From Eremophila alpestris peregrina (lineage: Eukaryota > Chordata > Aves > Passeriformes > Alaudidae), in the NCBI GenBank assembly GCA_009792885.1, contig WMCF01000030.1, forward strand, positions 7,382,417 through 7,446,416: a DNA stretch of 64,000 bases. The letters run 5' to 3'. The notes beneath the pieces are model-generated. The model was given only the letters and a program-made list of their open reading frames with translations. It was not told the origin of the DNA and did not search any database. Below are positions 38,151 to 50,900 of this stretch, in pieces; within the stretch, counting starts at the first letter, position 1, and each line of letters starts with the position of its first letter. A program made the position numbers and the translations under genes.

Positions 38151-38842
38151 TTGACAGAAGTTTCAAGAAAATATATTTATTCAATTTTGGCAGAGGAAAA
38201 AAACATAATAAATATAACAATTTTTTATACCCTTCTTTACAAGTTATTTTTATATCACATTCCTGCTAAAAATTTCAGTAGTATTTAAAGTTTTAAAAGA
38301 AAACATGTAATTTTTCACATTAAAAGAACTTTTAAAGTGGAAAAAATACAAAGGAGTGCAAATGTTTTATTTTCTTGTGGCTAATTTTCAAGTCCGTTAC
38401 AACAACGCAAGTTACATTTTAGATCAGTAACACTGCAAGAATACAATTAATATGCAGAATTCTGTTAAGTGAAAAATAGAGATTGTAATTTTTCATGATA
38501 CAACATCAATTCTCCTCTCAAGTAATACTGAAAAAAGACTTTTCCAAATTTTTGTAATTATGACAACACAAATCCCACATTCAAGTCCCTAGATGAAGTG
38601 AAGTTAATCTAAGTGGAACCTCCTAAAAACAAAACATCCACCAGGCACATCCAGCTCCCGTTCTGACATGTTTACACAGCTCTGTGGAGTGCAATGATAC
38701 TTTCTCAGCAGAAGCAAATGCAGGGCCATTGGGATTTTTATTTTTATGAACAGGAACTGGGGCAGCAATCCCTGAGATTCTCTAGTATGCCTGGAGCTGT
38801 GTTTTGACAACCATCATGTTTTGCTAATTTTCTATGAGCTGT
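38150..38842 (-). other. PNPLA4: Probable 3'-UTR of PNPLA4
   Basis: Lies directly after the PNPLA4 stop codon (38843-38845). The first strong AATAAA on the minus strand is at 38176-38181, so cleavage is expected about 10-30 bases further on. It is AT-rich and without repeats. Confidence 0.6.
38176..38181 (-). terminator. PNPLA4: Candidate poly(A) signal of PNPLA4
   Basis: Exact AATAAA on the minus strand (tttatt on the plus strand), about 660 bases past the stop codon. Confidence 0.5.
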
Positions 38843-38974
38843 CTACTCAAACCAGTTTTCTTTCAATAAAAAGCGTACAGCATCATCAAAGCCATTTTGG
38901 TACAACGATTCCATTTTCTCCTGGTCTGGTGGGAACAAAGCTTGATTAAGTCTTACCAGGTTGGCCAGAGACAG
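38843..38974 (-). CDS. PNPLA4: PNPLA4 last coding exon
   Basis: 43 codons plus TAG, entered in phase 0 after a ctctgttgcag acceptor. It encodes LSLANLVRLNQALFPP at its start and ends KENWFE, the C-terminal end typical of PNPLA4. Confidence 0.95.
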   Translation of the reverse strand: MSLANLVRLNQALFPPDQEKMESLYQNGFDDAVRFLLKENWFE

Positions 38975-41900
38975 CTGCAACAGAGCAAGAAGCCATAAAT
39001 TAGTTCATTAACGCAGCTTATCTAGATGTGACTGTTGTGTCATCTGTTTCACGGAGCATTTGTAAAATGAAAAAGACCAGCATGGCTGTGTCTATACCAG
39101 GAATTAACCACACCCAGGGTCACTGCTGAGTGCCAGGACAAACTGGCACAAATAGCCCACACACACAGACAGACTGTCTGCCTGTAAAACTGTCCAAAGA
39201 TTCCGAAACACTTCAGCATTGGAAACACTCCTGAAAACTGTCTCGCAGAGTGGTAGCTGGCACATGTTAAACTTGTGCAAGGAAATATTTTGACAACTTG
39301 CTAGTGCAAACAACCACATTCTTGGGAACATTCCCAGGCAATGTTTAACATTTGAGTATAAATGTAGCTTGTACTACCAACAAATTAGGAACTACTCAGC
39401 ATCTTAATAGTGTGGTCACTCTGATCACGTAAAAGGATTTTGGAGCTTTATTCTTGAATACAGACTTTATTAAATTGTTTACAAAAGACTAAAAATAGAT
39501 TTAATAATGTTCAGAAAAATGTCTTCATATAATTAATACTTAGCCACATTATTATAAACAATTTTGCAAAACAATATAATCTTCTTTATTTGAAGTAGGC
39601 AATTATTCAAATTCTGACACTAGGAGATGGAGAGACAAAATTATTCACATTCCAATTCAGATAAATGAAGATGTACAACTTTTCAATTTATGTGGATTAC
39701 AATATTGCTGAAATGAAATTATTCTTAGTGATCATTTTTACAGCCCTAAAAGCAGAAGTGCTTCATTTCAAATAGTTTAAGATGTTGTCTGGTATTCTGC
39801 ACAAGTCTGCACATGACCCCAGAAGCAAGGTAACTGTGCAATTAATTTTCCGTCTCTAAACTAAACTAATCACCAGCTCATTTTTCATCCTCTAGATACA
39901 AAACACAATCAAGAAATATACAATGATTGCATATATTTCCAAGATAAATGAAATCAATAATCTTGTGCTTTATGACCTTCACCAAGTACTATCATGTTTA
40001 ATATCTCTATGTGAACATAGCAAACATTCAAAAATTGGCCCAATTGAGAGAGGCATTACATAAAACTAATTTTAGTAAAATTAAGAAAACATTAAAAACT
40101 GCCTAGAAAGGAAGCTTTAAAAAGTACTTATTATTGTTAATCTTTCTTTCTAATGGAATACTGTTGACCACCAGCTCTATCACTATTCAGTAGTTTCTTT
40201 CAGCATGTTGAAGAAAGCAAAACTGTGGTTAAAATTTGTGAGACAAAAGTTGCAAAGACAGAGATGTCAATGATGAAAAGGAGGCAATAAAAATCAGTCT
40301 CATATTTCAATATATAGAAATGCTTTTGCAACTTCTAACAAAACTTCTAGAAAAGCATTGTAGTCACAAATGTTCACAAGCTCTCTTGTGCAATGCAGTG
40401 AGAAGTCATGGTATATACCATTTCAAAATGTACAACTTAAACTTGCATTTTAAATTCAATTAGAGCAATTGATTTCAGTAAGTATGAAAAAATGTTCTAC
40501 AGCTGTCCTCTCCTGAGGTATTCCACTTTATTTTTTTCTACAGACATTTTGCCTAGTCAAAGACAGATGATATGTAAAGCAAACCTAGTATTATTTACAC
40601 TGAACAGCCTTTTATAATCTGCTCAATTTTGTATTAGAGCAATGTTTATCAAACTTTCTTCTTTACGCTACATTCTCCTTTCCTGGTGTTTAAGAAAAGG
40701 TTTAACCTCCATTTGCGAAACAGAAAATGCCAAATCTTTACATAAGCTGATATATAAGCATGAAATAGGCTCTTAAATATGAAGGTAACTGCAGAAGTGC
40801 TTTTTAGTGTTTTCAAGTTAATAAACAAGCAGCTTACCATCATATCTTGCTTTGCCAATTTAACATACAGGTCCACACGCCCTTTATCCTGTGGGCAGAT
40901 ATCTAACCGGCCGCTGAAAGGGGAAATCGTCACAGTTCTTCCAACAGGCAGGATAGGAAGGCCATTGGTAAGGCCACCATCAACCCACTTCTATGGAAAA
41001 ACAGAAATATTTACTAAGTAACACCTTGTACACAGTATGATCATAATGCAATACTTTACCCTTGCTGACTGTGCCTCCTCCACTCTCATGAAAACTTACA
41101 AGTTTCCCTCTAAGAATACAACTAATAAGCTTCAGTATGTGTCAAGTATAAAGGAACTGACAATCTACACACAGAGATTTGAATCAATGAGCATTTGACA
41201 TAATGTACAAATTTGCATGTAAGGTATTTATCAAGCTAATTGTAAGACTTTTTAGTTAACTAAAAATAAAATGACCCATGTGGAAATTTTTCTCAACACA
41301 TACACAAAAAGACAAGACTGTTAATATCATACATAAACCATATCATATAATGTAAACTCCTCTAGAACATTATTTTGATGACAACAGGAGCCCTGTACAA
41401 TCTGTATATGCAGGTACTGTGACTGCAGAAGCTAAACCATACATGACTCCTCTTCTGTGATTTTTCTTCCAGAGCCTCATTTCTTCTCACATACTCTACA
41501 TAAGACAGCAGTAGCTGGAAGGATAATGGAAAGGAGCTGAGAAACTATGACATAAGAGGGAGCAGACCTAAGTCTGCTGCAGGAGTTGAATATAGTGAAG
41601 AATGAGATCTAGGGGCCAAATTCCATTCCAGTATAAACAGGACAATTGTGACATCTCTTGTTAATGTATTTACACCTTCCTATTTCTTTCTGTGCTTACA
41701 GGCATAACCCAAAATTCAATACCAGTCTGCTGGCTAGATAGATTCACTGAGATCACACATGAGGTCTGTTGGCCAGATGCATCTCAGTGACTTTGCACAT
41801 CTAAAGTCAATTAGTGATTCTACTTTTCTTTTATCATAAGGGAGAGAAAACACTTCTAGCACGTGATTGATCTTATTCTAAACTAGGTGTTTGTATCTCA

Positions 41901-44900
41901 TTTTAATTGTGCTGAAAAAGTGCTTTTGTCTTTACTAATTATAAAGGAAACAAACACTAACTATGTAAGATGTTGACTACTGCAGACACGCAAAGCCAGG
42001 CAAGCAGAAATGCTGTAGGGAATAATAAGATTCACCTCAGTGTTTCTTAAGAGTTTCACCTCCAGGATTTCATCCTCAAGTTATATTAACACAGACCACT
42101 AAAAAGAAATGACACATTGTACTAGTACTCTTCAGCACCAACCAAGCAAAAGACTGCTTTACTGATGTCAGTGATGCTCTATGTGACCATCATAAATGGC
42201 AAAATAATGCCTGTTTGGCACAATTGCTGAAACCACCAGAGGATCTTAGCCACAAAAGTTTAAAAAACAAACATTGACAAGAACGAAACCAAAAAAACCA
42301 AAACCAAAAAAACCTTCTCACAAGAAGTAAATTATTGGCTGTTGGCAAGACTGGCTCTCAATGCAGGTACTGCTACACAGAAAGCATGAACTCCAGTGTT
42401 TGCTCTTCAGAAGCCCCTGAGATTCTCAGAGGTCCATCACTCATACAGATCCCTCTCAGCTGTGTCCTTTACTCTCACTTAAAGGAAATCTTATTTTATT
42501 TCTCACAGTGCTACATTTGACTTCCGCTATGAACTCCTGTATCTGGGGATATGCTGAGTTACTCTTTAACACAAGCATACATGGCAAGGGGGTAGTGGTG
42601 ATACCAACTCATTCATCTGTGTGTTTGTCTGCATACACAGATCAGTTTTATGCTCCTGATCCCAAAATCTAAGCTACAAATATTAACAGTAATTTCTATG
42701 GCCCTTTTCATCCTATTATTTCATTATATGCTATAGCACCTGACCCTTGACCTTAGCTGATGTCAGTACCCACACCATACTGCAGAATTCCTGCACTCTG
42801 CACAAACATCAAATTTTTCAATGAGGAGTGAGATTGTTTCACCTTAGAAAAAGAGGCAAAACCAAATAAAATTCCAGAACCATTTACAGCTATCTTTCAG
42901 ATTTCTCAAACTCCCACTACAGCTTTGCTGTGAGTAAAGATGCAACACACCAGAATATTTCTAGCACCAAGACTTTTTTGTGTCTGTCTATAAATAGTAA
43001 TTTATTATTGATTTATGTGCAATGTTCCTTGGAGTACTAAGTGTCTTTTTGTTGCATTGCATACAGTGGAATCTGTGTGTTAGACACCATAACAAATGAC
43101 ATTATTGATGTTTTTCACAAGAATAACTTAGTACTTTTAAAAATGTGAGAACTTTTAAGTTTTAAAAATTATGATTGTTTTTTCCCCTCCCACCCTTATG
43201 TAATTTCAATACTTACCTGAAAGTCAAAACATTCACTAAGGCATGGGCAATGCTGTTAATTTGAAACTACTTTCTGTAGATTCTGTTACATTCTTTTGAG
43301 CATTTGAGAGAAACTGCTTTTCACTCAAAAAAATTTTAGCTCATGCTTCCTAGTTGTAAAATATTAATAAAACATTTATTTGCTGTAAAAAGACAAGTGA
43401 AGCACCAGTTTCTCTTAACTGCACCAATCAATTTTTGAAAAATGCTTCTTAGCTGATAAGACAAATTCCTGGTAGCTGCTGAACAAATTTCACTAATACT
43501 CTAGAACAATGCAAAAACAGAGAAAGTTTTGAAATAACTTGCAATGAAAACCAAACCAGATAACTACATTAATGCTTAACCTAACAGAACCTAACTATTT
43601 ACCAGCAGATGGTGTTTACAAAGCTATTCCATGAGAACTACAGTCACACCAACTACAGACTTATCAGCAGACACAGCCAACTCCATCATCTGTGGATCTT
43701 TATCAGTCCTGAAAATTACCCTTGTCAGAGACTCAAAGGACACCAAACCAAGTCAGAAAAAAGTAATTTCACATGGAGCAAGTCTGCACTAGTGTTACTG
43801 GAAAATTAGTTCCAGGACACCTGAAATCCCCAATCCTGCCAATAAACTAGTCCTATCAGGTTAAGGCCATTAACAGACTTTACAGTCTCATATGTCATCT
43901 CAGACTTCCTCTTTATCAGATTATTTTCCTGCTTATTAATCAGAAAACATACTATGAGCAGACTAATGTTCTGTTCATACCAACATGAAATTTAGCTTAT
44001 TCATTCCAAGAGTCTAGCCTGCAGGCATGTGTATTTACAGGAAACTAGCTAATCCCCTGTGAAGCCAAATGCTTCCCAAAAAATACTCTTCCTAAAAATA
44101 AAACTGAAGTGCAATGTTTACCCCAGGTTTCAATCTCTGTAGACATTTGGGCAGGCTAGCAACATGTGGGACTAATTCAGCAAAAGTGCACCATAGTCCC
44201 TTACTTACCTGTACAATGGTAGCTGGTAACATGGCAAAAGTAACACAAATAGATTTTAGAAACAGTCCTCAGTGACCTGGTGATGTGCGTGCAGGTGACA
44301 CATGTAGCCCAGAGAAAATACAAATCAACTGTTCTAAAGTACAGCTAAGGCCAGTAGACTCAAGCAGCTAGCAGGAAGCAGTCTTGATTCCATGCTGCCA
44401 TGGACCCATGGCCTAAGGAACTTACCTCCTGAAACTAGGGTAAAATGCAGACAGACAGAACCTGGTCTGTTACATAAAGCTTTCAGGAAACTAGGGATAT
44501 GATGCTATATGATAGGTGCTTACAGAGCTAGATCCATATCCAATCCACCTTACTGGGCTGGTGCTCATATGTCTGGGCCATGACAGTGCCTGCCACATAT
44601 CCAGTGCTACAGTGTGTGCTTGGGGGCCCCTGACCCACACATCCTTATGACCCGCACATCCTTATCACCCACTGATCCAAATCAAAGAAATGCCACTGCA
44701 AGTGAGAGCTGTCACCCAGATCTACACATCTGGGACTGAACAATGCAAGTCAGAGGCAGTTACAGGCAACAGCTTTCTCCAAAAAAAAAAAAACCAAAAA
44801 ACTCCCCAATCCACAAATGCCCCGTTTTATAGTCTGAGAAAAGTCAGGGCAGACATGCAGAACTAATTATTCCAACAAGCAACAATAAATGAAAGGAACC

Positions 44901-47900
44901 TCATCCCAGAAACTGCCTTTTCTGAATATCACTGAAGGAGAGCAGCACAAAGCAGCACATTGGGAATGACAAGACTCTTTCAAGTAACAGGAGAACCAGT
45001 TTCCATGAAATGTTCATTGATTTAACTTCTGAATGCAAAAAATACTCTGGAATGAGAACTGTCCCCTAGAAAAAAAGGCTGCAGTAAAATACTACAAGGC
45101 TAAAAAAAATCTAAAAAGACTTAATTAAATATTACAATACCTATGCAAATCATAATAGAACTATTCATCCAGTAAAATGGGCTTTAAGTAACTTTTGGAC
45201 AAAGCTCTGAGCCAACTTTTCAATTTCTTAATTGAAAGAATACCACAAGAAATTCAATAATGACATTTTCTTCTCTTTAACTAATGGAAGAATGAACCTA
45301 AAATAGCCATATATTCCCTTTGAAATTGCACAAGCAACTCAATCAACAAAATTCCAGACCCTGGGAAGCTGCAGGCAGTCTCCATTTAACTCAAGCAGTC
45401 AAACAATACTGATTTAAACCCTTCCCATATTTTAGCTGATATGTATTACTGTATCTATAATTCTAAAGCTGACAAGCTTTCTGATATAATGAATACCTAG
45501 CTAGCAGCAAATACATATGGTTTTGTGGGGCTTTTTGGCAGGGGGGCTGTGAGGGTTATAAAGGTTCTAGAGGCATCATTTGTACGAAAGGGGAACTGAA
45601 GTATCATGTATTTATCATAAGGAAGAAACAGCCATTTTCATGCTTTTAAAATGATTCCTAAAGTGTTAATATATTTATCTGAGAAAGACAAAAAAGTTGT
45701 AGGAACTAGCTGAGAAAGACAACTGTAAAAAGATTTTTTTAAAAGAAATACAAAATATAGTATTGAAGTTGCTTTCCCTTAAGATGAAATAGTTACACCA
45801 TAAATGAAGAACATATAAAAAGATCGTAGCTAATGAAAAATTACCTGTCCTTTAAATTCCACTGGCTTAATTCCTGCATACACTGGTATAAAACTACTTG
45901 CTAGCAGGACCTAGAGAGAAGAAAGCAGAAAGAACAGAGAAAAAAATGGCAACCATTTAGAAGTAATTTAGAACCAATACATATTTTCACATATATTTAC
46001 CAGTCAATATATTAGTTTTACATAAATCCACTGTCATCTCAAAATGTCTTCTTGTTATGGTATGTCAAAATGTGAATAAAATTATTCAAAAGGGCTTGGG
46101 TTTTTATGACTTGACAGTGACAGCTCTCAAAACAAAACATCAAAAGTTAACTAAATAATTAATGTAATTTAAGAATATGAACTTAGTTCTGCACAACATG
46201 AAGTAAATCTATGGTATTCAAGAAATGAAATATGCATATGATGAAAAAATGCAGTATATTGTCAAAGAAGCAGCTGACCAAGTCATTCTGTTAGCACATT
46301 AATACAGTGTTTAATTTTCTAATAAATCAGATTTTCAAAGTTTCAAAAATACCACGAACACCCTGGAAATTCACATACATATATCTTTACCATTGTTTGT
46401 ATTTATTTATACATTCAAGTATCAATAAACAACTATTTCTCCTATTGTAAGGCTTCATTGCTGTCTGTAGCTGCTCTCGATTTTTATTTAAATTTTTTTT
46501 CAGACCAGGTCACCTCCTCTATCATGTACCCATACAGTTTTCTATCCATTCATAGCAATACCTGTAAGGCAGTGTGGGTATCTCTATACCTATGTATCCA
46601 CCCAGATATATATAAGCAATCAGCATACAGCATTTCCAGGAGAAGAGGTAAATGCATGGACAAAGTGCAGTATGTCAGAATTTTTCCTACAGCTAAATAG
46701 GGTGATTATGCACATGCTTGTGTGGTGGCATGGACACCCAAGCTGGGGAACAGAAGCAGGTCACAAACTGGTGCATACACTGTGTGAAAGATGAACAGGT
46801 GCAGTAAAAAAACCACAACCCATAGAGATTATGAAAGAAAATGCCTGAGCTTTTTTGGCTGGAATTACTTTTACAAAATTTAAGTTATTTCAGTACTAAG
46901 CCACCGTGCTCCCCTAAAAAGTTTTAATTAAGACTGTATATGTACATTAAGTCTTAAGTTCTACTTTGAGAACTGTTTTCCTGCCTATTTCTCTTCCTAG
47001 TGATGTAGAGCTTTGTCTGAGATCAGATAAAAAGGCTCTCTCAGTTTTCTAATGTGAAACTGCAGCTATTTCTCTACCTAACAGGCCTTTCACTCACAAA
47101 AGCCTATGACAAGATTCCCAAATTCCCAACATCGTGGGAACATACCCAAAGGTGCTTCTTCCCCAGCCCAGCACCTTTTCTCCTCTCCTCCTCATCTCCT
47201 GGCCCTTCTAAACGAGAAGAGATGTGAAAAAAAGATTTAGTGATTGGAGTCAAAACCAGGCAACTCCTGCAAAGTTTGAGTCCTTTTCAAGAAGACTGAA
47301 GAAAGCAGTTGTTCTTCTTATAAAGTCACTTAGGTATCCTGACTGAGGAGAGGCAGGACAAGCTTGAAGAACAAACACTTTCAGTATCTCCAAAAACTAA
47401 CAGACCAGTGTGGACTTCTAGGCACTGCCTTGATTTCCCAAATTAAATATTACCAGTGTTCTGTGCCTTGCTCCCTCACAAACATGCAAATTGTGCCTCT
47501 CTTCTCCCCTCACCTCCAGTTTAAGAACTGCAAGTGTAGGATTACACAGATTATGTAGATTACAGATTGTTTATAAAACAATCTGCTCAGCAGTACCTTT
47601 ATCCATGCCTTAGATGTAGGTAAATAATAAAACAACCTAACAAGCTCTACCCTCGCTGCTCCTGTGGCACCCACCAGCATTCAGACAGCTGCAGCTATGA
47701 TACAGGCAGAGCTAAAGGCATGCACAAAAACAGGAATAAGAACCTGGACTGAAAGATCAGACAATATGACTGTATTCCAATGAGCAGTTATGTGTAATTT
47801 TATTAATTTTATTCCAACCCACCCTACTGCTATCATAGACAACAAAAGAATAGAACAGAAATGGCTAAATCAATGAAAAAACTATTGAAATACTAGTAAA

Positions 47901-50900
47901 ATATACATATTTCCAAGGTCATCCTTATGCTTCTAATTGTCTCCAGATTAGAAGATTTCACTGCAAAAACACATAAAGAATAAAAATCTCCAAACTTACT
48001 ACCATTGCATACTATAGCTAGAAATAACGCTGTGTATCTTGAGATTAACTTTTCACATAATTTTATTTGCATTATGAAATCCTGTAAAGTTTAAGGACTG
48101 TCGATGTAGAATATAACAGGGTCAAAATTTTAAAAAACATACTTTAAAGGCAAACTCCCAATGCACACTTTGAGGTTTTGTTAACAAGCATCATTTTTTT
48201 TAAAGTGATAAGTATAAAGAAACTCTTATTAGCTCCGAGTATCCACAAGGATAGAGAAAGAAGGAATTCCTTCTTATTCTATTTCCCTCTTTATTCTGCT
48301 ATATCTTATTATGTCTTCCACTAAGATAGAATCAGTTTCTAGAAAGAACATCTGCTTCACATGCATCTCAATTGCTCCTACCATCTCATATCAGCTTATG
48401 CATCCAATCCTGATCCAAATTTAAAATGTAGCATTCAGATGCAGAGAAAGGCAGTAAAAGATATACCTTCCAGCTACAGTTAAAGTGAAGCTTATACACA
48501 GTACTTAGCATTACTTTATAACTATTATCCACAAGTACCTGTAGGAATGGTTCTGTTTTTTTTAAACTTCCTTAACTTTCTTTTGTGAAACATAATGGTA
48601 TCAGTGAAGTAAGAGATGCAAGCATTTTCACATCATTTTGGGATTCTCTGCTGTGTTATCATATACTGCAACAATTAGTTACCTGTTACAGTCAGAAACA
48701 CTTTGCCTACAAGGTAGAACTTGAACAACCAATGAAGGAAAAACACACAAACACCAAATACATTTTAAGAAAATTTGTGAAGATGTACAATCAAATTCTG
48801 CTTTAAACATTGCCTGTATTGTGGTTGTAGCACCACTGGGAGTTGAGGTGGTTCCCTGAATAAACCAGTGATTTTACTGCACAATTAATAATATACTCTT
48901 AAGCTTTGAAGAAACTTCAGCATTTTTATTTGTAACTGGCATATTCAACATGATTACCTTAATGAGGTCCTCCCTGGAGGCAAAATTTGAAACCAAGTGG
49001 TTTTCCCCACTCTTTGAGTTAGTGACTGACACATAGAGCCGGTTCTCCGCTATCTCATGGACATCAGAAGGCAGAATAGACTCTATGCCCTCCCTAGAGG
49101 AAAGAAAATGCTCAGCATTACTCACCACTATTAGCTAAAAACCTTGCAAATGCATTAGGGGTGAGCACCCCACAGCACAGAAGAAATATGCACCCTCTCC
49201 ATTTGCATTTGGAGAGCTTTTTAACACAAAAATGATCTTACAGAAGCATTAAGATATGTACCTAAGTGTTTTCATAAAATCATAACCAGGCGTTATAGCA
49301 CCAAAGTTCAATCTTCTGACTTCCTCTGCAAATCCACAGGCAAAGTGCTTACATTTCTGGAAATGAAAAGCATTAACCATTAAGGATGTTTAAGTGATGG
49401 GAAGCATGTTCAACTGCAGTACCTAAAATATACTAGAGACTAAAGCTTTAATGAAAGGGTTATTAGATCAAACTGAAGGATTTTACCATATGTGCTTGGT
49501 TTAAAACAAGACATGCATAACAAAATGTTGATCCTTTTCAAAGGATTAATTTGTAAGAGAAAAAAAAATCCCTAATGAAAAAAAATTATAAACTCTGAGG
49601 ATATCACTTCCAAGGAAAGTTAAACAACCAAGGAAAGTTAAAGGCTATTTTTCAATATACTAACACTGCTAAATAATCCTATATCATGCCACTACAAGAA
49701 CAATCATTTAGTTCAAAGTCTAAAGCCACCTTTTATTTTAAGGTCTGCTTCAGACCTTAAACCAGACACAAGTACCTTAAGATGCCTATAAGCAATAAAA
49801 AGTAAAAATTACAATAATTTCTTCTCACTAAAGCAAAAAAAACCCAAGCTACTAGTAAATACACAATAAAACATTATGGAATAATTAATTAATAAAAAAA
49901 TACGATGGGTAACATAGGAAGAAAATACACTGCAGAAAAACAGGCAACAGATTCCTGCAGAGAGAACCTTTTACACAAGCCGAAATGCCCAGCATTAATG
50001 ATTGCAAAAAAATAGCTTGAAGTGTGAGTCATAAGAACTCCAAAGGGACAGTAAAGGAATTGGTATAATTTATTTTTCAGCCATAACATGCTGAAACAAT
50101 GAATTATGATTCTGAGTGCTTAAGACTCACTATTCAATATTTGTAATCCTTTTTCTTTCCTTTCATGCAGGCTTTTCTAATGATTTTAGGGACTTCGGAA
50201 AAAAACTAAATTTAATCTTATGCAACCTTCTGAAATTGGTACTTTATAAATTCAACCACATTCACCTATATAACCACATGAATAAAAGATAGTTTGGGAT
50301 TCCTGGATTATTATGTGCATAAATAACCAATATATTGCTAGTAACAAAATAAATGACTGAATGACTAAGGAAAGGAAAGGGAAAAAAAGGAGAAACATGA
50401 ATGAGAAGGATGATACAGAATCTGTTGAAAGGAAAACAAGGAAGGAGGTGAGGTGAGGATTAACATGAATCAGAGCCAGCTAATTGAAGGAGTTAAACTA
50501 CCCCACATCACTTGTATGACAAAGCACTCATCTAAGCAAAAGACAGAAATGTAGTTCTTGCATCCACTTTCTTTACATGGCCTTTGAATAAGAGCATCAA
50601 AAAGTTCACCAAGAGGTTCATACCTCTCAAATAAACAATTCTTTGTGCTACTTAGCCTCACATTCCTTAGATCTGCACCTTTACCCCACGAGACACTTGC
50701 CATTGCCAGCCCGAAACCAATTAAAACATACACGGCACATTCAGACTCTTCTGCCTATAAATGCAGAAGAAATCCACAGAACCCTACATAGAAGCACCTT
50801 AGAACAACTATTTCTGTATCCAAGATGCTTAAATAAAGTTATGGGGGCTAGAAACTCCCCAAACCAGGGAAATGACAGAAAACTACTTCCCATACTACAA